A DNA stretch of 64,000 bases from Daphnia pulex (taxonomy: Eukaryota > Arthropoda > Branchiopoda > Diplostraca > Daphniidae), in NCBI RefSeq assembly GCF_021134715.1, contig NC_060020.1, forward strand, positions 496,001-560,000. Reading direction: 5' to 3'. Under the pieces are notes generated by a model. The model was not told where the DNA came from, did no database searches, and worked only from the letters and a program-made list of their open reading frames with translations. Below are positions 21,177 to 33,750 of this stretch, piece by piece. Both the position numbers and the translations under genes were made by a program. The first letter of the stretch is position 1. Every line of letters begins with the position of its first letter.

Positions 21177-24100
21177 CTTTCAATCCAACTCGGGCCGAAA
21201 AATAATAATAATAACAATTAATTGAGACAAGAGTGACAAGTGGTTGCGACGTCGAACAATCTCCGTCAAGTACTGGCCATATCATGGGGCCCGGTTCACG
21301 AATCTATAGACTCGGAGAGCGGCCGTTATTATAGCCGTGATCAAATGTCCTGTTGCCTCAGTTTCTCTCTGACTCGACACTGACACGAAATGCGTATGTG
21401 TCTCTCTCCGATGTGTGTATACAAAACAATATGTTCCAAGCGCGTGTACATATAATATAATATAAGAGAGGAGTTGGCAGGATATTATCGTTATCAATCG
21501 GCCGCATATTTCCTGTTTGAAGTGGCCTTTTCCCGCCATCTCGCCCCCCTCCTCGGCCGCCGCCTACTGCCACGGGTAAGCTCCTTCGATTACGACGACG
21601 CATTTCGATGGCCACCACCAACTACCAGCCAGTCCTTGTCATATTTTCAACTTGTAATTATATAAATACATCAGCATGCAGAGAGCTATAGTCTTGCAAC
21701 CACACACACAGTTGGATGATAAGAAAATAAAACTGAAGGGAACATTTTCAACGGAAAAGGCCATCAGTATCTGTCCCGGCAGCAGAACCAAAAAATAACC
21801 AGACGGCCGATTGCTATACGTTTCAAAAGCGGCCCAGTCAACGCAGAGCCGTTGGCATTGAAATGCTCCAATAAGCCAATAGAGAACACAAACGAGATTT
21901 GGAGAGAGAGAGAAAACTATTTCGTGATTATTGCCAAGTCACGACTCTTGACCGATTTCCAACGCGATAACGGGAAGAGAGAAAAACCAACAAAATCCCG
22001 CGGGTCGTGTTTGTAGAGTCACAAATGGTTACAAAAGAATCGCATCAGATCCGAGGGGGTGTTAACACATCATTCACAATGAGAGTATAACTCTAAAAAA
22101 ACGAGATTGATTGAGCCCTAAGTCAACACGACCCAATGCCGAGATAACAGTCGCCAAGTAATTCGTACACTCTCACAACTGAAAAGGACCTTTTGCTTGT
22201 GTGACTCGAGTGTGCATTATACAACGCCGATAAAGAAAAAGAGAAACGAATTTGATAAAAAGAAAAAAAAGGAAATGAATAAAACGGTCGAAAAAATCAG
22301 ACGAGGCGCTGACACGATTGAGTGGAGTGGGGTGGGGATATTTGTGATTGACAAGCGATTAACTGTCAGGAAAAAACAAAAAGGAAAGGAAAAACATGTT
22401 TCTAGTCGGCTCTGTACACACAATACACAAACTATGGTGCCACCATTATGTACACAGACAGCGCAATCAGCCGTCAACTGTGCGCCAGCGGTGAGAGGAG
22501 CCAATCGTCCAAACAGCACGGATCCATTTTCACATTTCAGGAAAAATCAATTTTTTATTCCGGAATATGAGGCGGCAGCGGCGGCTTTATTTTTTGATAA
22601 AAATAGGAACCGCTTTTCCCGGTTTGAAATTAAAAAAAAAAAAATCCAATCGAGTGTACACATCAAATGGTTATTGAAGCGTGTCGTAAGTCAAAGTGAC
22701 ATTTCGTCGCTATCCACATCAAGTGGTGCCCCAGTTTGATCACACAAAAGATGAAGAGAAAAAATAAAAGCAGCGAAGAATGTATCAAAAGGAAGAAAAG
22801 CAGCCGGTTCTCTTGTATAAGATATTATTATGGATGGCGTGGATTGAATAACTTTTCGGCGGCGAGGGACCACAAGAGATGGGGGGCGGGTCGTCCGGCC
22901 GGCCCAAAGTTTTGTGTCCAAGACGCGGCACACACATATCATCATCATCATCATCTCAAACCATTTCAACACACACAACTATATTGCCTGCTGGCCTTTC
23001 TTGTATGTATATAACGCCTATTGTGCTGGCCCAATGAAGCGGCCAATGATTGCTCCATATGCGATAGAGAGATCCTTCTACTGTGTGATTGGGGATAGTT
23101 TTGATGGGGGGAAATAGTATAGATAAAGTCTATATATAGAAAAGGGGGCCACTCTTTAATGGGATAGAGGGGGGGGGGCCGAAATGGGGTCGTTATTCAT
23201 CAATATCTTAAACATAAACATTGGAGCGATTAACCGCGATTAACTGCGCCATCTGCTTCGACTAGGATAGGAAGAAGAATAAGGACAAAAGGTCGACCGG
23301 TTCCACCCCAAATTTCTGGTTATTTGTTTTTTTCTTTCTTTTTTCCCCTTTTTTTGTTTTGTCGTCTGCCTCTCCGTCGTATTTAGCCTGTGGCAGATTG
23401 AACGAACGATGGCCGCGGACCAGATGACCGGACCAATTACACGCTGTCTGATCCGCTTCTCAATTCGTTCCGTTGACGCGATTGCATCTGCTGTGCGGGA
23501 CTGGCCAATCACCAGCAGCCAATACAAAATATCTGAACTAAAGCGACTAAAGCCTTTTATTCCCCCTGTCTGCTGCTGCTGGCTAAAAAACACACAATAA
23601 CTCTAAAGCGAGAGTATATAGAGCTCAGGGCATATTACTCAACATCTCCACATAGACACACACGCATCGGGACCGTGATTATTTAGGCCGCCGGTTCGTT
23701 AAGATTCCTTTTTTATATATCGCCCGTCAGGCACGTCCGTGCTGTGTCAATCCCATCGCAATCTTCTTTTACTGGCCTATCTTGTTAAATAGCTCAATCT
23801 ATACTCTGCAGCACTATCGCGCCCAGTCCCGAGTCTGTTTGCTATGGTGTCTTTATAATCGCAAGTATTTGATCCTTGATAGCTTTACAATATCTTGTTG
23901 GATGATGTACTATTCGACTATACTATCACATCGGAGATTATAGTACCAGTCAACATCAGAGTGCAACAACTTCCTCCTTCAACCGCCCTCTACAGCACCC
24001 ATCGGTCGACATGTTTCGACGATAACTTTCCAATATTTTTCTCCCATTCTCTACACAGCACGGTATTAAACCCTGCGTTAAACTAGTCTTTACCGGCTTA

Positions 24101-27100
24101 AACTGACCACCAGCGTATTATACACGATAAAATGTCAACTTTTCAATTCGAATAATCTTTCGACTGTGCTCATATGCTGCTCCGCTCACGGCTTTATATT
24201 CTTTCACTTCTCCGTTCAGTCGGTCGTGAAATTATTCAAAAAAACCTGTCGAAAAAGAAATGCAAGAAAGCGCGCAACGCAGTAGACCATGCAATACCCC
24301 AAAGAGTTTCGGTCAGATTTTGGAGAGAATTTAGCGACGAAAAAGTAACTGGCGCATTTACGTTTTAGTCTTTTGAAAGAAAAGAAAAAAACTAAGGCCC
24401 ATATGTGATTTGAGGCCAACAACTTTTTGGAAAAGATGTATAATAATAGATGCCAAAGGAAAAACAGAGTGCGGATTATTGGTGAGTGGAGAACAACCTC
24501 CAAAAAGTGGGAATCAAGAGCAGGAGGAGGTGGGATGAAATCGAAAAAGGCTTTTTGCCTCCCTTGCTGCATCTCGGGACGAGTATACGTTTAAATGCAA
24601 AGTCGTAAGCTGCTTTGCATATGTGGTGGGCCTCTCCATCACTTTTCTATCTCCAGCAGAGTTCACGCTAAAGCCGGGCAAAAGAGTCGACGTTCGGCAT
24701 ACATGCTCAAAGAGTCTGAGCGGTCTACATAATACACACACATCGGGAGGGAAAAAAAGACTAGTCGATGTGTGTCTATAAATCATTCAGCCGCGACAAC
24801 AACCGAGGGGAGCACGACAAAAAAAAAAAGACTCAAAACTTTCAAAAAAAAATTCAAATAACATTAAACTCGACTGGAGCGAACGCACAGTCAAAAAGTA
24901 AATAATCTACAAAGTCATGAAAGAGACTGGACTGATGGAAATCTCTATAACACAAGAATAACATTTGATATGGCAAGGTTATTGGTTTTAGACGTGGTCG
25001 CAATCCACGGGGGAGTCGACCGCGTGATCAAATTGTTACCACCACCTCCCGTTATTATATAAGAGATTATGTGATGTATGTAATGGCGTTACGACTTATT
25101 CCATATAAAAAAGAAACTTTCCTATTTCTTTTCCTTTATAGTCGCATATTTGATTATCGATTTGATATTACCAGAGGAAAAAAGAAAGAAAATCCCGGTC
25201 TCTGACAATCATCCCATCCAACCAACCGACACGTTCGGTGTGTCTATACACGAGAAATAAGAGGAATAAAAAAGGAGTGGGTGGAAATAACAAATCGTAT
25301 TGCGCACCGACGTCAGACGACCGAAAAGCCTCCCAAGAATTTATACAAGATAGAAGAAGAAGAAGCTGCTGGGAGATCAATGCTGGTGCTGGGTGAACCA
25401 AAAAGAATAAGACGAACGATGGAAAGTTTCAAAAAGTTGTCGTCGGAGTGGATGAGTGGAGAGAAGGGGATTGAGATGTCACCAACTCCCGGAGTGCTGG
25501 TGGTAGTGGTGGAGGCGGTTATTGTGTTGGCGTCAAATTGAGCCGAGCGAGATTGCTGCTATAAATATCTACACAAGACTCTCGACTGTACACAACACAA
25601 AAGGGGCGAAAAAAAGGGGAGGTGATAACAAAAAAGAGACAACTCCATTTTGATTTCATGGACGACGGCAGTGCATGAGAGTCGATTTTCGGTAGTTTTT
25701 CATTTCACGGCCGACGCACTTCTCCTCATCCGCGTTTAGCTTCCCTCCCCCCTCCCAACAACAACAACAACCAAAATCTACGCGGGTAGAGATCGAGAAA
25801 AGCTTATTATTAAGACACTCGTCTACGGTTTCCAGCAGCGGGATAAAACACACGCAAACAAACGTGAAAAGGCATGACGGTGCGAAATTCAAACACAAAA
25901 CGTGATGTTGGTTAATTTCCCAAAGTGATAACGAAGAGAAAACATTCAAACGAATTAAGAAATTCGAAAAGTGTTTGGATGGTGAATCAGACGTCCGCTG
26001 ATGGAGACGATGATTGACTTTATCAGCTGCACAACCTCATTGCATGTTGTGTGTATCTATCGGGAAAAAAATGTTTTGTTGTAATCAAACAGGCGCGACA
26101 CCAAGGTATTAAGTGCCGGTCGAGGGATTAAAAATTTCGTCGGCCAGCAACAGCGGCACAGAAATTGAATCATAAAATTTATATAAAAAAAAGTGGCGTT
26201 CGATATAGACATACTAACACGACGGATAAAACTCTGACCCTGCTCCAAGGACACGTTTATAGTTTCTATTTGTATTGTATTAGTTAAGAAAAACCCAGAA
26301 CGTGAATTATGATTTTGAAAAAACGAGCGCTCTTGTACAAATATTTCAAAGCTCTGTCCAGGATGATTAATGCCCAGTAAATAAGATAGCCAGGACGATC
26401 TGGCTTTGCTGATGACTTAATCTGTCATCAGATGAAATCTCGTTGGAATGACGCAGCAGTAGTTACTCACGTCGCAGCAGCAGCAGCCCAGGTGGAATCA
26501 GTGCGAGGACAGACGGAATTATTAATAGAAACGAGCCACAACTAGTCGACAAATCGTTCCCCCCCCACCCCACCAAATAAATTCGATCGCAGGGGAAAAA
26601 GGGAGGGAGATGGTGGGTAGTAACTACACACACACACACAAGTCTAATCTGATTACAACTCCTAGAGAGAGTCCGGTGCAGCTTTGATTAGAGATCAACG
26701 ACTAAATAGGGGCTTCCTCGTCGTCGTTCCAGCAGCTCTTCGTGTTTTCTCTAGCTCTTTTCTGGTGCGGATTATGCACCGCAGTGGTAGGCCATGCACG
26801 AATCATGAGCCCCTCCCCACCGCCAAGCATTTGTGACGTTGTGGCCGTGTAACAGTAGTAGTTGGGAAAAGTCATTATCGACTTCGATAAGACACGCGGT
26901 AATTTGAGAGAATTGATCATCATTCCCCTCCCATTTCCAAGACTTCCAAGCGCGAATAAATAAATTCAAATATTATTACGCAGTAAATCATTTCCCCGGT
27001 CACAAATAAAAAAGAAGAGAAATGCGAGACTCAAATTTCTCTTCCCCAATTTCAAATTCGTAAGCCGCTTATTTTTGTTTCTACCCGAGCGAATCGTACA

Positions 27101-30100
27101 CAACATTATTCGACAGACGATATAAACTACCGAATCCAAAAATGCATCAAATACAAATTTTTAGTTTAAAAAAATTAAATTAAACGAATAAAATGGTGTC
27201 CGCTCGGCCGGATCTCATCCCTCCAAAAGAGAATCTCAACGAAAAACGACTCATTATTCAAAGTGTCTATCGCACGATTGCCTCATCATCTCCAGTCGAC
27301 AACCAAAATCGTCTCACATAAACAAACGACGACCTCTCTCAACCGGCCCCTTTTCTTTTCTCTAAATGTTTTGTCAAAGAGCAAATCGACGTCGTATTAT
27401 GATGAGCAAACAAATAACAAGGGCGAGGGTGGAATGAAAAGGAAAAAAGATCCGTCCGTGCGTGCGTGTAAAAGGCCATCTGTCAGAAAATGTATTGCAC
27501 CGGCTGTCTCTATTCATATATGACGCAGTTCAACTCTCCCTGCGTGCCCAGCAATCCCCCCCATTCCTCTCTCTACTATAACACATTGTCTTTATTAGAT
27601 GGGATAGGTAATTATTATCATCGTCCCTCATCATCGTTTCCCTTTCTGTCTGTCCGCCTCCGTTAAGAGCCGTTAAGCTCTCGCTAATTAATTGAGAAAA
27701 TATCGCGCGGGAGTCCCCCCCCATTTCGTTTCATCCCTTTTGTCGTCTATCGCTTCTTCTTCTATTAGAAACATCATTCACGATGAAATGTCGACGGGTC
27801 GTTTGTCATGTCCTCTCCCGCTCCGCTCTATTGTGTGTCGTTCGTGACTTTGGCTACTTTTCGGGAGAATGGCGTCGACCAACTCCCATTAGACAACGAG
27901 CCAAATCAGATGCCCTCCTTTTTTTTCCCCGGGAAAAAAGACAATAAAAGCTGAATCAAATGACTAATATAACTCAATCGAAAAAGGAAAAGTGGAGAGT
28001 AGAGTGGTAGCGAAAAAGTGGGCAAGTATTACATGTATCTATACTCGTACTCGGCTGGCAGCCCAGCACCCGGCAATATAGTGCTGCACAGCCCAGTCTA
28101 TACATCAGACAAAAAGGATTGGTCCCCAAAGAGCCAGAGCCAACAAAAGAGCGGCCACACAGCAGCTCGAGATGATGTATAGATAACTATTTACTCTTTT
28201 GATAGCTCACAGAAGTATCTCTCTCTCTCTCTCTATACGCAGTTACTATTACTAGTGCATTGGCCCAGCAGACAAGGAATGGCTCTCAGCCGCCCACTTT
28301 TACATCTCACATGCCCGGCAACAACCATTTCCCAACCGATGGATATAATACTAGTAGCAAAAGAAAGGGGAAAAAAAAGTATTATATGGCCAGGGCTATA
28401 CTTATATTACTTTGCCAGCGGACCAACGGCAACCTATTCCTTTCACTCATTTCCCTGGACACCGATCGACATCACCGAATCGATGAACTCTTCGTTTAGA
28501 CTTTAGACACTGTTCGCCATTCAGGATCGACCATCAAATGGGACGCCCACGCTCGGCCTATTAAAGACAGAAATAGAAGTGTCTTTCTTTCTTTTTGAAC
28601 TAAAAAGACAATCACCGAAAAACAAAATGAATTCAAATAAATTTGAACTAAAAAGACCACTAGAACGAATGACCAGAGAAGAATACATCGACCCATTGAT
28701 ACCTTTCCAGTCTTGGTAACACACCATTACAATGTGGAAATCCCCACAATTACAAATTCGAAAATTTGGTAGGAAAGAAGCGACAGAGCCATTCAATCAC
28801 AAACTTCGGCATGGTTTTCAAATGCAAATAATATTACTTGGAATGATGTTTGGAACACTCAACCAAAGTGGAGAAGAAAAACCCCCAAAATTTAATTTAA
28901 AAAATTCTTTCATATGCAGTAAGATTGCTTAGATTGATGTCTGCCCTATTAACAGACTACCAAGAGTGGGGAAATAACCCAAAAATTGTATGTTGAGGAA
29001 AGAATAGCTAATCTGATTGAATCAAACTTTTCTGGTTTCCAACAAGTCACGAAGCAACAGGAAACTTGATGAAACCAAAAGCAAATCTGAAGATACGACC
29101 TAGACAATGTAGGTTGTTGTCAGCTAACCCACACAACCACCGAAAAAATATTGAATAACTGAAATTCAAATTGATACCTTGCTAGTCTTGCGAACACACT
29201 ATCAGAGTGGGGAAAACCCCACAATTTCAATTTTGAAAAACAAATGGTAGGAAACAAGTTACAACAGAGCCATTCAATCACAAACGTCGGCAACGTTTTC
29301 ATATGCAAAGAAGATTGCTTAGATTGATCATAAACTATAAACCATCACCAGTTTATAATAGACCCAAGGATGGTATTTGGAACACACCAAAGTGAAGCAA
29401 AAACCCACAAATTGAATTTCAAACATACATCGTTTGAAATAAATGATTTTAATGACTTATCTGATTGAATCCAATTTTTTCGGCTTCCAGCAAGTCACGA
29501 GGCAACAGGAAACACGATGAAAGAAGTCAAAGAACACCAAATGGCAGTTTAATCAGAGGAAACAACAACCGAGACAAAAACAGCTGCAAATGATTGACGA
29601 AATTCGTCTGAATTTTATCGGTTTTTGTCGACGTTGCAAATTTTACTAATTGCAACCGGGGGCGGATTCAACACAGAATCAAATCTTTTCAAATTAAACA
29701 TTGAAAATCCAACATAATTATTTTAAATTTCTAGAGAGATTCTGAAAATCTTCCAAGAGACAATTTCGGATGATGACGTCAGCCGAGTCTATCTATCTCT
29801 CTATCAAACTTTTAAAAACGAGAGTCTATAATGAATTTGAATCCATTAGCACCTGTCGAAGTAAAGAATCACTGAATTCTTCATCATGTTGAGGTTTTTC
29901 ACCTCCGCGTTTAAGGTAAAAGTCAATATTTGAATTTTGATTTTTACCATGATAAATGGATTTTTCATGTGTAATCTGCCGAAGACAAACAGATGCCACC
30001 AATATTATTCAATCAGAGAGCCCACCACAAACAAGACTCATATATCTATTCATTCTTGATAGATTCCCCTTCATTGGGTTCCCCGCGCCGTCTGTGACAC

Positions 30101-31025
30101 ACGCACAACATGGCCCCTTTTTATTCACTACTAAATCTATTGGGAGGGGGATGGGAGGGGTTCACTTGGCATTTCACTTTTAATTATTAGAAGTGTAGAG
30201 TTCTTCCTAAATATTTGTGAAGGTATTAAAGCTTTACACATCCATTCCGGATGAAAAAACTAGACAGATAGAGCACTCGGCTCTTTTCTGTACATGTGCT
30301 GATGACATGAAAGTTGATATCGTATACGACCCAAAGTCATTTTGAAACGGCTTCAACCGATTCATCCCCGGAATTGTGTTAAAACAACCTTACTAGACCC
30401 CATAAAGGAAGACCTTGCAAATAGAAAGAACAATTTGTTTTCTGCAAGCTTTAAAGAATTTCGTTTTTACGAATCAACTCAAAACACAGTCAATGTGTGT
30501 AGAGTGTATATAGTTGGGAGCAGTTGAGTCTCCCTATCTTTTTTATATTACCCCATTTATTTTTTTTTCTCCCGGCGGCTGATGACTCCTGCGGGAATCG
30601 ATGGCGTTTGAAAGAGCCATTACAGTCTAAAAGGGGGGGAGCGCCTGCTGCTGGTGCTTTGACAGCCGCATTATCATGCGACACTCTGCCCCATTGCACC
30701 TCGAAGACTCACTCAATAATAGCGAGTTATAGAGACGTATACAGACGACACACACATACACACACCAGAGCATACGGTTGTGTTGTGTGTGCGCCCAGTT
30801 TGGAGGACCCAAAGCCCCTGATGGCTTTCAACTTCATTATTCCCCGACTAGACGCAGCCAGAAAGAACTCTCTCCCACATAATATAGCTGCGCTTTATTT
30901 ATAGATAAAGAACCCCCCCCCCCCCTTACTACCCTATTACGTACTGTATAAAGTACTGTATACGTCATTCCTTTGCATTTTATCTATTTTCTCTTAATTG
31001 TGAACGATTTTGTGTGTGTTTTTAG
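21177..31025. other. Gene-poor region between Hhex and Hmx, left part (Hhex 5' flank)
   Basis: About 9.8 kb without a supportable gene. The DNA is of mixed composition, with microsatellites (ATC at 22,937-22,953, CA at 26,627-26,640, CT at 28,218-28,233, poly-C at 30,909-30,925) and many short homopolymers that create long but empty open frames, for example at 22,197-22,739. A possible ten-codon first exon lies at 29,886-29,915 (ATG...AAG followed by GTAAAAG). The extent and position beside two homeobox genes suggest cis-regulatory DNA; I cannot delimit enhancers by eye. Confidence 0.5.
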
Positions 31026-31151
31026 GGGTGGCAGATCGGCATGATTTCGATTTCGACAACCCAATTTACGGCTGTTCGACGGGGGCTGCCAACGGAGGAG
31101 TTGGCGGGTCTACGCCAATACCCAATTCACTCGAGGACGACTGTTTGGAAG
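31026..31151 (+). CDS. Isolated internal exon encoding an FDNPIYG (NPxY-type) cytoplasmic tail segment
   Basis: The 126-bp exon is bounded by TGTGTTTTTAG and by GAAG|GTAATC. In phase 2-in/1-out it reads ADRHDFDFDNPIYGC, a Gly/Ser stretch, then SLEDDCLE. FDNPxY is the clathrin-adaptor/PTB-binding internalisation motif of LDL-receptor-type tails (established for that motif), so the exon could be the tail of a membrane receptor whose other exons I cannot locate. A second frame, phase 0 in and out, is also open, so the reading is not certain. Candidate terminal exons in the matching phase start at 31,394, 31,884 and 33,689. Confidence 0.4.
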
Positions 31152-31344
31152 GTAATCAAAAAGTCATTCATTAAAAATGTTGTTGAACAAAACATTCTAA
31201 CATATTGAACCCCCCTATTCTGCTTGACAGATACCCCTACGACTACTATAATGTAGATGACCTTGTTCTCTTTTCTTTTTGATGTGTTGCCACTCTGTTG
31301 TCTTATTGATTTGATTGAAAATTTCCCCTTTTTTTCCCTTATGT

Positions 31345-31440
31345 TTCCCTTATTTCCCCCCATGGGTGTGAAATATTTATATTATGGCCACAGTGAATGA
31401 TAAATGACCCCCCGACTTAAATGTGAAATCTTCCACCCCC
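31345..31440 (+). repeat. Terminal-exon module, copy 1 (GGCCACAG acceptor)
   Basis: The block GGTGTGAAATATTTATATTATGGCCACAG (31,365-31,393) is followed by AATGATAAATGA and a CCCCCCGACTTAAATGTG tail. The same block recurs at 31,855-31,930, and parts recur at 32,813 and 33,662. If the acceptor is used after exon 31,026-31,151, the product would end VNDK and a stop at 31,407. Confidence 0.5.
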
Positions 31441-31582
31441 CCCCCCCCTCTTACTGTGCCTTTTTTTTTCAAACGACCGACATCGACCGAACTGTGTTGA
31501 TTGAGCTTCCAAGAGTAGAAGACTGAAAAGTAGCAATTGAGTTAAAAAGGCCATTTTAGTACTGAAAGTTGCGATTGCAACC

Positions 31583-31750
31583 ATGTCGTTCTTCTTTCGT
31601 CGTTCCATGTTGACTCTTCTTCTCTTGGTTTGGCTGGCCCAGCTTTGCCAGGCCAGAACTTTATCCGGCAGCAACATATGCCCCCGTCAAGGGGCTGTTC
31701 ATAAATTACGTAGTAGATTTTTTGGTGTTTTTGTACCCCCTCCCCCTTAA
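31583..31750 (+). pseudogene. Signal-peptide exon fragment interrupted by a repeat
   Basis: The frame starts MSFFFRRSMLTLLLLVWLAQ followed by LCQA, a textbook secretory signal peptide with a likely cleavage after CQA. After about 37 residues it runs into GGGGCTGTTCATAAATTACG, which looks like the edge of an inserted repeat, and ends at a TAA. It lies on the same strand as the DUF4803-like fragment downstream and may be its former 5' end. Confidence 0.4.
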
Positions 31751-31800
31751 AAACCTTTAAAAAAAAAGGAAATGGATAAACAAATGCAAAAAAGGAGACC

Positions 31801-31860
31801 CATGTCCCAACAGCATCAACATAGAGGCGCTCCGATTTCGTTCACCGGTTCACGGGTGTG
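31801..31860 (+). repeat. Inverted repeat, left arm (partner at 33,371-33,430)
   Basis: GTCCCAACAGCATCA and AGGCGCTCCGATTTCGTTCAC in this segment occur in reverse complement at 33,371-33,430, with small gaps. The arms enclose the DUF4803-like fragment and two smaller hairpins, which suggests a mobile or rearranged unit of about 1.6 kb. Confidence 0.65.
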
Positions 31861-31966
31861 AAATATTTATATTATGGCCACAGTAAATGATAAATGACCC
31901 CCCGACTTAAATGTGAAATCTTCCACCCCTTCCCCCCCCCCCATCCTATTACCTCCTAGAAGTTAA

Positions 31967-32605
31967 AATTCCCCAACAATTTGTGCTAGCTCACGCAGAT
32001 GCTCCAGCGGCCGCATTTACAATTGCGATTTCATCGAAGCCGATTCAAACATTTGCGTCAACAATTCGCCCCGAAGAAGGTACGATTGGATCCAATACAA
32101 AAGTGGGAAAGTAATCGGTCAAAAGTCGGAATGCAAGGCGCCCAGCAACAAGAATCACAAAGTCGATTCGTTTTGGCGCTTTCTCTTCCACTGCTCCTAT
32201 TGTATGTGCCTGTGTGATCAACCAGGGCTACATTCCGACCGCTACGTTAGCCTACAATCCGCAATGGCATCTACTTCCAGCAACCGACTAGTAACGGGAG
32301 TGCGGTTCGTAAAAATTAACCGCATTCTTCACATCCAAATACAAGAAGGCGAAGCCCTACCAAGAGGTTCAGTTAACGAATCAACGGTCCAATGGCTGCC
32401 TACACCGCCTCTCACTGTATTAAAGGGTCAAGAAGAATCGGTAGAAGATGGGCTTGGCTATGCCACTTTGCGCTATGAAGAACGAGCAATTGACCTGGAT
32501 GATTTAGTTGCTCCGAAAGGCCACGTCGTTACTGGCTTACGTTTCCGAAAACTGGGTTTCCGAAATTTCGCAAACAATTCAACACGCTGCTCACGCTGCT
32601 ACTGA
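31967..32605 (+). pseudogene. Truncated copy of an arthropod secreted protein of DUF4803 type
   Basis: The frame is open for 212 codons after a TAA and has no starting ATG near its beginning. It carries CSSGRIYNCDF, a Cys-rich SYCMCLCDQPG, RLVTGVRFVKINRILHIQIQ, LPRGSVNESTVQW, YEERAIDLDDL and APKGHVVTGLRFR. This order (TGVRF...QIQEG...RAIDLDDL.AP.GHVVTG.RFR) is what I recall for DUF4803 proteins, secreted proteins of unknown function in arthropods. The conserved block stops abruptly after GLRFR, where the family normally continues. The fragment has no introns and is surrounded by inverted repeats. It could be a processed or transduplicated fragment. The family name is from memory and needs a profile search. 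Confidence 0.6.
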
Positions 32606-32932
32606 AAAAGCGGATGCCAGCCCCCAAACAGCTAAAAGTTTTTTTCAAAACTTGTTTTCTGCAATAAAAATTTTTTTTTTTGGGGGGGGGGGGGTTTAAA
32701 TCACTTAAGGCAATTTTTGGATAGCCTAAACAACAAACAACAGCCCAGGTATTCCAACCGACCTAAAAGTGAAAAAGTTGTAGTCGCAGCCGCCGACTGG
32801 CTTTACGAAAATGACCCCCCGACTTAAATGTGAAATCTTCTACCCCCTCCCCCCATCCCATTACCTCCTAGAAGTTAAAATTCCCTTCCCCCAATCCCAA
32901 CCGCAAAAACGGCCAAGAGCCAAGAGGGAATT

Positions 32933-32969
32933 ATAGAGTTGGCTACCGTCCGAAGTTAGCCAACTCTAT
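32933..32969. repeat. Perfect 13-bp stem hairpin with 11-nt loop
   Basis: ATAGAGTTGGCTA (32,933-32,945) and TAGCCAACTCTAT (32,957-32,969) are exact reverse complements. Directly downstream, 32,975-33,048 and 33,071-33,135 form a longer imperfect inverted repeat (GGAGCAGTT, GGTCTGGA or GGTCTAGA, ATCAGCG). Confidence 0.8.
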
Positions 32970-33370
32970 TACCCAAATGGAGCAGTTTGAGATCCTGCGT
33001 TGCCAGGTCTGGAAAACAATTTTGTGTCCAATAGAGCCGATCAGCGTACAGCCTCTTTAAAATGCTGTTCGCTGATTGACCCTATTGATCACAGAATTAA
33101 ATTCTAGACCCCATGTCCAACTGCTCCATTCCCATTGCCAGCGAATATGAAAACATCGGTCATGTCCGGCAATGAACTGAAAAATCGCAGCAAGATTGAA
33201 AATAATTTTCGCACTTGCTGCGACTTGCCTCGTTCACCGACATCCACCGACTGTTCTGAATCGTTTACCCGTTCAACAAGCAAATGTATAACACTCGAAC
33301 GGCGTCTAACCGCAATACGATAACTGCTGCCCCCCCCCCCCCCTCCCCTCCCCACCCTTAGTTACACACT

Positions 33371-33430
33371 CACACCCGTGAACGAAATCGGAGCGCCTGT
33401 ATAGCTAGGCTACTGATGCTGTTGGGACGA
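33371..33430 (-). repeat. Inverted repeat, right arm (partner at 31,801-31,860)
   Basis: Reverse complement of the left arm. It follows a poly-C run (33,331-33,343). Between this arm and the terminal-exon module at 33,662 is DNA without a recognisable product. Confidence 0.65.
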
Positions 33431-33688
33431 CGTGGGTTTTTCTCGAGTTTCTCGTTTCACAAACGAAGAAAGGCGAAACTCATTCACCAGTTCGTGCCAC
33501 GAGAAATTGGATCCACCCCGTCCATTCTCGTTCGCTTGAAATTGGGATCCAATTTGATTAATTGGCAATTGTATCCTACCGAATTGTCGACATGTTTGTA
33601 AATTATAATGACGTTTGAAAATTATTTCCTTTTTTGTATTTGTTTATCCATTTCCATTTGGTGGGAATATTTTATATTATGGCCACAG

Positions 33689-33750
33689 TCAATGATGCGA
33701 GGGTATTTAGACAGCACGGCATTAAAAATAAGTCGAGTGACACACGCTGA
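33689..33750 (+). CDS. Candidate terminal exon matching the FDNPIYG exon
   Basis: The same TTTATATTATGGCCACAG acceptor seen at 31,394 and 31,884 here leads to a longer frame in the phase left by exon 31,026-31,151. It encodes VNDARVFRQHGIKNKSSDTR and a stop. A different phase is also open for 35 codons, so use of this exon is uncertain. The AATAAAA at 33,759-33,765 could serve as a poly(A) signal. Confidence 0.3.

Noticed and set aside
22197-22739. 180-codon plus-strand open frame
   Set aside because: Lys-rich low-complexity sequence without splice support, homology or codon bias like the real genes nearby.
31026-31151. Alternative phase-0 reading of the orphan exon, joined to the ten-codon exon at 29,886-29,915
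   Set aside because: The phases fit, but the resulting peptide has no recognisable motif, whereas the other phase gives an acidic FDNPIYG tail; kept only as a possibility.
31967-32605. Functional DUF4803-type gene
   Set aside because: No start codon at the 5' side of the frame, abrupt end of the domain, and position within inverted repeats argue for a captured fragment.
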